Shown here: one piece after another, positions 5,533 to 8,095 of the stretch
Layout of the letters: every line of letters starts with the position of its first letter
How positions within the stretch are numbered: the first letter of the stretch is position 1
NCBI GenBank assembly: GCA_022710085.1
Contig: JAKLHP010000032.1
Span: 1 to 8,095, forward strand
Length of the DNA stretch: 8,095 nucleotides
Source of the DNA: Patescibacteria group bacterium
Lineage (GTDB): Bacteria > Patescibacteriota > Minisyncoccia > Moranbacterales > JAKLHP01
Reading direction: 5' to 3'
Translations under genes and position numbers: made by a program
Notes under the pieces: generated by a model
What the model saw: the letters and a program-made list of their open reading frames with translations, nothing else
Database searches by the model: none
What the model was told of the DNA's origin: nothing

Positions 5533-5561
5533 ATAATAGAACTATTTTGACTATTTGTCAA
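5533..5561 (-). promoter_or_regulatory. sigma70 promoter of the diguanylate cyclase gene, with a possible overlapping operator
   Basis: The minus strand has TTGACA (5561-5556), a 17-bp spacer and TATTAT (5538-5533). Transcription should start near 5526. The -35 box is one arm of a small inverted repeat, TTGAC-5 bp-GTCAA (5561-5547), which could be a repressor site; the arms are short, so this part is weak. Confidence 0.85.
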
Positions 5562-5581
5562 TAGCCAGAAGTGCCTTTTGT

Positions 5582-5618
5582 AAAGAAAAGAGGCCGCAGA
5601 CTTTTTCGTCTTTGGCCT
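5582..5618 (-). terminator. intrinsic terminator of the L,D-transpeptidase gene
   Basis: AGGCC (5591-5595) pairs with GGCCT (5614-5618), and after a 2-nt internal mismatch AGAC pairs with GTCT around a 6-nt loop. On the minus strand the hairpin is followed by CTTTTCTTT. The plus-strand side also has a U-tract (TATTTTTT), so it could act in both directions. It lies six bases past the stop at 5625. Confidence 0.8.
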
Positions 5619-5624
5619 TATTTT

Positions 5625-6251
5625 TTAATCCTTAAGATGTACGACTGTCGGACCGTCGTAAATCTCAATTATCAGTGTTTTTTTTGGATTTTTTTGAGCT
5701 TTTTGAAACAACTCGTCGGCATCATAACCATTCTGTTCCAAAATGATGCGTGCTGCCTCGAAGATATCATCACTTCCCATCCTGGTGCATCCATGAGTGA
5801 CCCTTTTTCCGATGCTTTTCGGTTCATTGGTACCATGGAGACCAAGCGTACTGTTATTATCATCAAAAGAAATGAAAAGCTTTATTTTCCCCAAGGGATT
5901 ATTTCTTCCTGGAGGAATTGTTTTTGGAAGGTTCTTTTTCTTTGACGTGAACTCTTCACGAATCTTTTTCGTAGGAGACCAGGCAGGATTAAGGACAATC
6001 TGCCAAATGCGTCCGACTTTTCCATATGGAATTTCTCCTGCGTTTCTGGGTGATGCAGTAGCTGCCTCATGTCTTTTCGTCAAATCTTCTTCATCCTCGC
6101 CTTCATAGATGACATCGACTTTATGCGATATGACATGAATCTTGATTTCAACAATCCGCTCCATTGCAGGTGCAGATATATTTTCCTCAGCGTACGCTGA
6201 GGAAAATATACAAACTGTCAATAAAACAACAAAAAATGCAATTCTTCTCAT
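5625..6251 (-). CDS. Secreted L,D-transpeptidase (YkuD domain)
   Basis: The 208-residue precursor begins with a typical signal peptide: MRR, a hydrophobic core to about residue 16, and a likely cleavage after AYA (19-21). The mature part carries a YkuD domain. The catalytic signature is HG (139-140) followed by THGCTR (152-157), with Cys155 as nucleophile and His139/His153 in the site; the family consensus permits Ser or Thr before HGC. The upstream family hallmarks NPAW (88-91) and PPGRNNPLG (113-121) are present. Such enzymes make 3-3 cross-links in peptidoglycan or attach proteins to it, outside the membrane. No LysM or other wall-binding domain is seen. The ATG at 6251 is preceded by GAGGGGGG about seven bases away and a near-consensus promoter. 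A perfect 34-bp palindrome covers codons 14-25. Confidence 0.93.
   Translation of the reverse strand: MRRIAFFVVLLTVCIFSSAYAEENISAPAMERIVEIKIHVISHKVDVIYEGEDEEDLTKRHEAATASPRNAGEIPYGKVGRIWQIVLNPAWSPTKKIREEFTSKKKNLPKTIPPGRNNPLGKIKLFISFDDNNSTLGLHGTNEPKSIGKRVTHGCTRMGSDDIFEAARIILEQNGYDADELFQKAQKNPKKTLIIEIYDGPTVVHLKD
6177..6210. repeat. perfect 34-bp palindrome within the L,D-transpeptidase coding sequence
   Basis: The half-site TATATTTTCCTCAGCGT (6177-6193) is followed immediately by its exact reverse complement (6194-6210), with no mismatch and no spacer. It covers nucleotides 42-75 of the gene, coding for the end of the signal peptide, the cleavage site and the first mature residues (CIFSSAYAEENI). 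In mRNA it would form a stem of about 15 bp with a GUAC loop. No U-tract follows in either direction, so it is not a standard terminator. Its function is unknown. Confidence 0.95.
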
Positions 6252-6299
6252 TGCAATTCCCCCCTCACCTTTAATTTGAAATAAAAAAGAACAAACTTG

Positions 6300-6328
6300 A
6301 ATATAAGATGTTTTTTTGCCTTTGTCAA
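6300..6328 (-). promoter_or_regulatory. sigma70 promoter of the L,D-transpeptidase gene
   Basis: The minus strand has TTGACA (6328-6323), a 17-bp spacer and TATATT (6305-6300). Transcription should start near 6293, giving a leader of about 42 nt. The -35 box is only 10 bp beyond the stop of the HD-domain gene, with no terminator between, so read-through from that gene is possible. Confidence 0.85.
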
Positions 6329-6337
6329 GTATGAAAG

Positions 6338-7117
6338 TCAGGGATTGATTTCCACGGCGTCCAGCTTCAGCTGCGAGTATTTGTTTTTGATGTAGTTCAA
6401 AAGGTCTTTGGCTATCTCCTTGGAATGTTTAAGTTTAATTGAATTGGCTGTGTTTAGTATACTGTTTCTGATGGTGTTGAATTTTGCATCCTCGACTGTG
6501 ATTTTTCCGTTGCTGTTTTTGGAGGTCTCTTCATCTTGCTTGACCAACTCAGGGACAGTTTCCCTGAGTTTCAGGAGCTTATCTATTCCTTCCGGAGTCA
6601 TAATAGTCAACATGTCGGCATCATACAGGCTTTGTCCTACTCTTGTTTTTGGTTCCTCGTATCTAAAATCTTCTCCAAATTTTTTTCTGGCTTGTTCTCC
6701 GACAAATCCGTCATTTCCCATATGGCGCACGATTGCTAGCCGCACACTTTCTGCCAATCCTTCGCTTTTTCCCATTTCCAAAAGTATCCTTTTGGCCTCT
6801 TGTCCTCCGAGCTCTCCATGCATTTCAAATTCTCCCCCCTTTTTGATATCATGAAGAATTGCTGCGATTTCCGCGATTTCTAACTCCCTCTCATCAAAAC
6901 CTTCCGCCTTGGCAATTTGTCTCACAAGATAAAAAACTTGATTATTATGAATCATGAAAAGCTTCATTAATTCTTTATCTACCCCGTCTTTTTTATACAT
7001 TTCTTCAACGACCCTGTTGAGCTCTTGAATTTCTTCAATTGTCGTTTCCCTTTTCCCGGTAAGATGCGGTTCTTTTTCTGTCGATGGATTTTCAATTTTT
7101 GGAGTTTCTATTTTCAT
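6338..7117 (-). CDS. HD-domain protein (putative metal-dependent phosphohydrolase)
   Basis: The 259-residue cytoplasmic protein has the HD superfamily pattern: His57 (MIHNNQ), His89-Asp90 (ILHDIKKGG), His100 (MHGELGG), His132 (VRHMG) and a late Asp in DADML (166-168). These are the usual metal ligands, with extra histidines that fit a two-metal variant. The first 50 residues are polar and likely flexible, and the last 60 form a Lys/Asn-rich helical tail. It lacks the HD-GYP motif, so assigning it to c-di-GMP breakdown is not justified. A nucleotide or phosphoester substrate is likely by family, but the specific one is unknown. ATG 7117 has no Shine-Dalgarno. It is divergent from the small membrane protein gene, and no terminator is seen before the L,D-transpeptidase promoter. 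Confidence 0.88.
   Translation of the reverse strand: MKIETPKIENPSTEKEPHLTGKRETTIEEIQELNRVVEEMYKKDGVDKELMKLFMIHNNQVFYLVRQIAKAEGFDERELEIAEIAAILHDIKKGGEFEMHGELGGQEAKRILLEMGKSEGLAESVRLAIVRHMGNDGFVGEQARKKFGEDFRYEEPKTRVGQSLYDADMLTIMTPEGIDKLLKLRETVPELVKQDEETSKNSNGKITVEDAKFNTIRNSILNTANSIKLKHSKEIAKDLLNYIKNKYSQLKLDAVEINP
6546..6570. repeat. 10-bp perfect hairpin inside the HD-domain gene
   Basis: AACTCAGGGA (6546-6555) and TCCCTGAGTT (6561-6570) are exact reverse complements around a 5-nt loop (CAGTT). The region codes for LRETVPEL near residues 184-191. No U-tract follows. It could be a chance structure. Confidence 0.7.
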
Positions 7118-7138
7118 ATGTTTTTACACATTAAATCT

Positions 7139-7166
7139 ATCATATTTTCGCTTTATTTCAAAACAA
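7139..7166 (-). promoter_or_regulatory. candidate promoter of the HD-domain gene
   Basis: The minus strand has TTGTTT (7166-7161), a 16-bp spacer and TATGAT (7144-7139). Transcription would start near 7132, leaving a leader of only about 15 nt without a Shine-Dalgarno. Confidence 0.4.
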
Positions 7167-7238
7167 AATAAAGTGGCCTTGGTCGGCCTGGTATTTCCCT
7201 ATTTCTCTTGCTTAACTGATGCGGATTCAGAATAAACC

Positions 7239-7268
7239 TTGACTCTTTTGGGCAAAATAAGTAATAAT
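7239..7268 (+). promoter_or_regulatory. candidate promoter of the small plus-strand membrane gene
   Basis: TTGACT (7239-7244), an 18-bp spacer and AATAAT (7263-7268) precede the gene. Transcription would begin near 7275, about 36 nt before ATG 7311. The TTG at 7239, the longest possible start of the frame, is itself part of the -35 box. Confidence 0.55.
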
Positions 7269-7298
7269 ATAAAATCGCTGTTCATTAAAAAGACGAAT

Positions 7299-7304
7299 AG
7301 GAGG
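7299..7304 (+). promoter_or_regulatory. ribosome binding site fixing the start of the small membrane gene
   Basis: AGGAGG lies six bases before ATG 7311, a textbook Shine-Dalgarno, and excludes the upstream TTG at 7239. Confidence 0.92.
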
Positions 7305-7310
7305 TCTGAT

Positions 7311-7709
7311 ATGCCTAATTACAAAAGGATTAAATATTTCTTGACAATCTGTCTATCTGTCATATTTATCGTATCGGTAAATTTTTTGGAGATTTTTGAT
7401 ATTAAGACAGGATTACCGGAATTACAAACTGTGCCAGAGATGATTATTTACAGTTACATCTATCTCTTCTTTTTCTTGCTGGCAATGTTAGCGGTGGATC
7501 TATTCCGAAAAGATCTGAGCAAGCAAGTAAAATTGCTAAAGAGCTTGGGAGTAGCCGGTATAGCTTTTGTTCTGGCAGGAATTTCCGATTATCTATTATC
7601 TGGTAAAGGGCTGAACTTAACATTGTTATTCATTGGCTTCATTATTATTATATTTTCCGTTTTGGACTATGGAAAAATCAAGCAGACAATCAATAAAAGA
7701 AAAAAGTGA
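7311..7709 (+). CDS. Small four-helix membrane protein of unknown function
   Basis: I do not recognise a family. The 132-residue product has four hydrophobic segments at about 9-27, 45-64, 79-96 and 102-118, with a basic N-terminus (PNYKRIK) and a strongly basic C-terminus (KIKQTINKRKK). The basic loop RKDLSKQVKLLK (66-77) between helices 2 and 3 agrees with both termini and this loop lying in the cytoplasm. No charged or catalytic motif lies within the helices. It is the only plus-strand gene, transcribed away from the HD gene and convergent with the gene at the right edge. It has its own promoter, ribosome site and terminator, so it is a self-contained unit. Confidence 0.85.
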   Translation: MPNYKRIKYFLTICLSVIFIVSVNFLEIFDIKTGLPELQTVPEMIIYSYIYLFFFLLAMLAVDLFRKDLSKQVKLLKSLGVAGIAFVLAGISDYLLSGKGLNLTLLFIGFIIIIFSVLDYGKIKQTINKRKK

Positions 7710-7738
7710 TAATAAAAAGGAGGAGCTTTAAAAGTAAT

Positions 7739-7770
7739 AAAGGGGCGCGCCGAACGGCTAACCCCTTTTT
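7739..7770. terminator. bidirectional intrinsic terminator between convergent genes
   Basis: AAAGGGG (7739-7745) pairs with CCCCTTT (7762-7768), with an inner GCC-GAAC-GGC stem-loop. On the plus strand it ends in TTTTT (7766-7770), and on the minus strand in CCCCTTTATTACTTTT. It serves the plus-strand membrane gene and probably the minus-strand gene ending at 7797. Confidence 0.85.
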
Positions 7771-7796
7771 CATTTGTCTAAATCCAGCTTTGCTGG

Positions 7797-8095
7797 TCAT
7801 CCCGGACTCTTTTGATCGAGCCACTTCTCGATGAATTTTGACCTTTTCGGGAGAATCTCAGATGAAAAGATGTCTGCGATGAATCTTTCCATTTTGTGGA
7901 TGATCGTCTTAATATTTTCGAGATTCTTTCTGTTTATTGATGGCAGGTCGGATGGAAACTTCTCATAATGGAGAACTCCAAGCAACCTGATGAAAGCAGA
8001 GGAAGATAGCTCTTGATTGAGCACCAGATAATTACCTCTTTTTTCATACTGCATTCCTGCTTCACTTTCAATCCTTTCGAGGATCATCCTCAGGG
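7797..8095 (-). CDS. Unrecognised protein, C-terminal part, truncated by window edge
   Basis: The frame is open from the window edge to a TGA at 7797-7799, showing 98-99 residues. An ATG at 8087 is in frame but has no ribosome site at a usable distance (GAGG directly abuts it), and the frame continues upstream without a stop, so the true start is probably outside the window. The visible part is soluble and likely helical, with segments such as SSSAFIRLLGVLHYEKFP, NLENIKTIIHKMERFIADIF and a basic end KRSKFIEKWLDQK. No known motif is recognised. A short CCAGC-TTT-GCTGG inverted repeat (7784-7796) touches the stop codon, followed by the shared terminator about 15 bp further on. Confidence 0.7.
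   Translation of the reverse strand, partial: LRMILERIESEAGMQYEKRGNYLVLNQELSSSAFIRLLGVLHYEKFPSDLPSINRKNLENIKTIIHKMERFIADIFSSEILPKRSKFIEKWLDQKSPG

Noticed and set aside
6338..7117. HD protein as an HD-GYP c-di-GMP phosphodiesterase partner of the diguanylate cyclase
   Set aside because: The GYP motif is absent and the HD ligand pattern is generic, so the pairing cannot be supported.
7171..7192. GC-rich GGCCTTGGTCGGCCTGG patch in the divergent intergenic region
   Set aside because: Only a short imperfect repeat, without matching promoter, operator or RNA features.
7717..7727. Shine-Dalgarno-like AAGGAGGAGC after the plus-strand membrane gene
   Set aside because: No ATG, GTG or TTG follows at a usable distance; the terminator begins about 12 bp later.
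1..8095. Recoded UGA (genetic code 4 or 25)
   Set aside because: Several genes end at TGA, most directly followed by terminators, and no conserved frame contains an internal TGA.

Overview
The window is a compact stretch of a low-GC bacterial chromosome with nine protein genes, eight on the minus strand and one on the plus strand. No mobile elements, rRNA, tRNA or CRISPR are visible. The order (ADP-forming acyl-CoA synthetase, DnaJ, orphan membrane protein, tiny orphan genes, GGDEF protein, L,D-transpeptidase, HD-domain protein), the short intergenic gaps and the many unrecognised small genes are compatible with a Patescibacteria/CPR (Parcubacteria- or Moranbacteria-like) genome. This is an inference from gene content and style, and no marker gene proves it. 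TGA is used as a real stop in several genes (at 2435, 4215, 6338, 7797), most with a terminator just after it, so the recoded-UGA lineages (codes 4 and 25) are unlikely.

Layout, left to right: 1-1069 (-) N-terminal part of an ADP-forming acyl-CoA synthetase, cut by the window edge; 1179-2294 (-) dnaJ; 2435-3502 (-) unrecognised polytopic membrane protein; 3854-4063 and 3569-3784 (-) a probable bicistron of two unrecognised small soluble proteins; 4215-5489 (-) a PAS-PAS-GGDEF diguanylate cyclase; 5625-6251 (-) a secreted L,D-transpeptidase (YkuD); 6338-7117 (-) an HD-domain protein; 7311-7709 (+) a four-helix small membrane protein; 7797-8095 (-) the C-terminal part of an unrecognised protein. 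All gaps between genes are under 200 bp and are explained mostly by promoters and terminators.

The transcription signals are unusually readable. Nearly every gene is its own transcription unit, with an intrinsic terminator directly downstream and a sigma70-type promoter upstream. Two classes appear. The small-gene bicistron, the diguanylate cyclase, the L,D-transpeptidase and the small plus-strand membrane gene have TTGACA- or TTGACT-type -35 boxes and clear Shine-Dalgarno sites. The acyl-CoA synthetase, dnaJ, the 355-residue membrane protein and the HD gene have weaker -35 boxes and no convincing Shine-Dalgarno; two of them have the -10 box so close to the ATG that leaderless mRNA is expected. 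These signals also show that the longest possible ORF starts are wrong for three genes.

The strongest unexplained structure is a perfect 34-bp palindrome (6177-6210) inside the L,D-transpeptidase gene, lying exactly over the codons of the signal-peptidase cleavage region. Other items are an exact in-frame 24-bp repeat in the dnaJ zinc-finger region, a dnaJ promoter whose -35 box sits inside the terminator hairpin of the upstream gene, and a small-ORF bicistron with an intercistronic hairpin next to a diguanylate cyclase. I see no clear complete novel system; the palindrome and the small-gene bicistron are the best leads.
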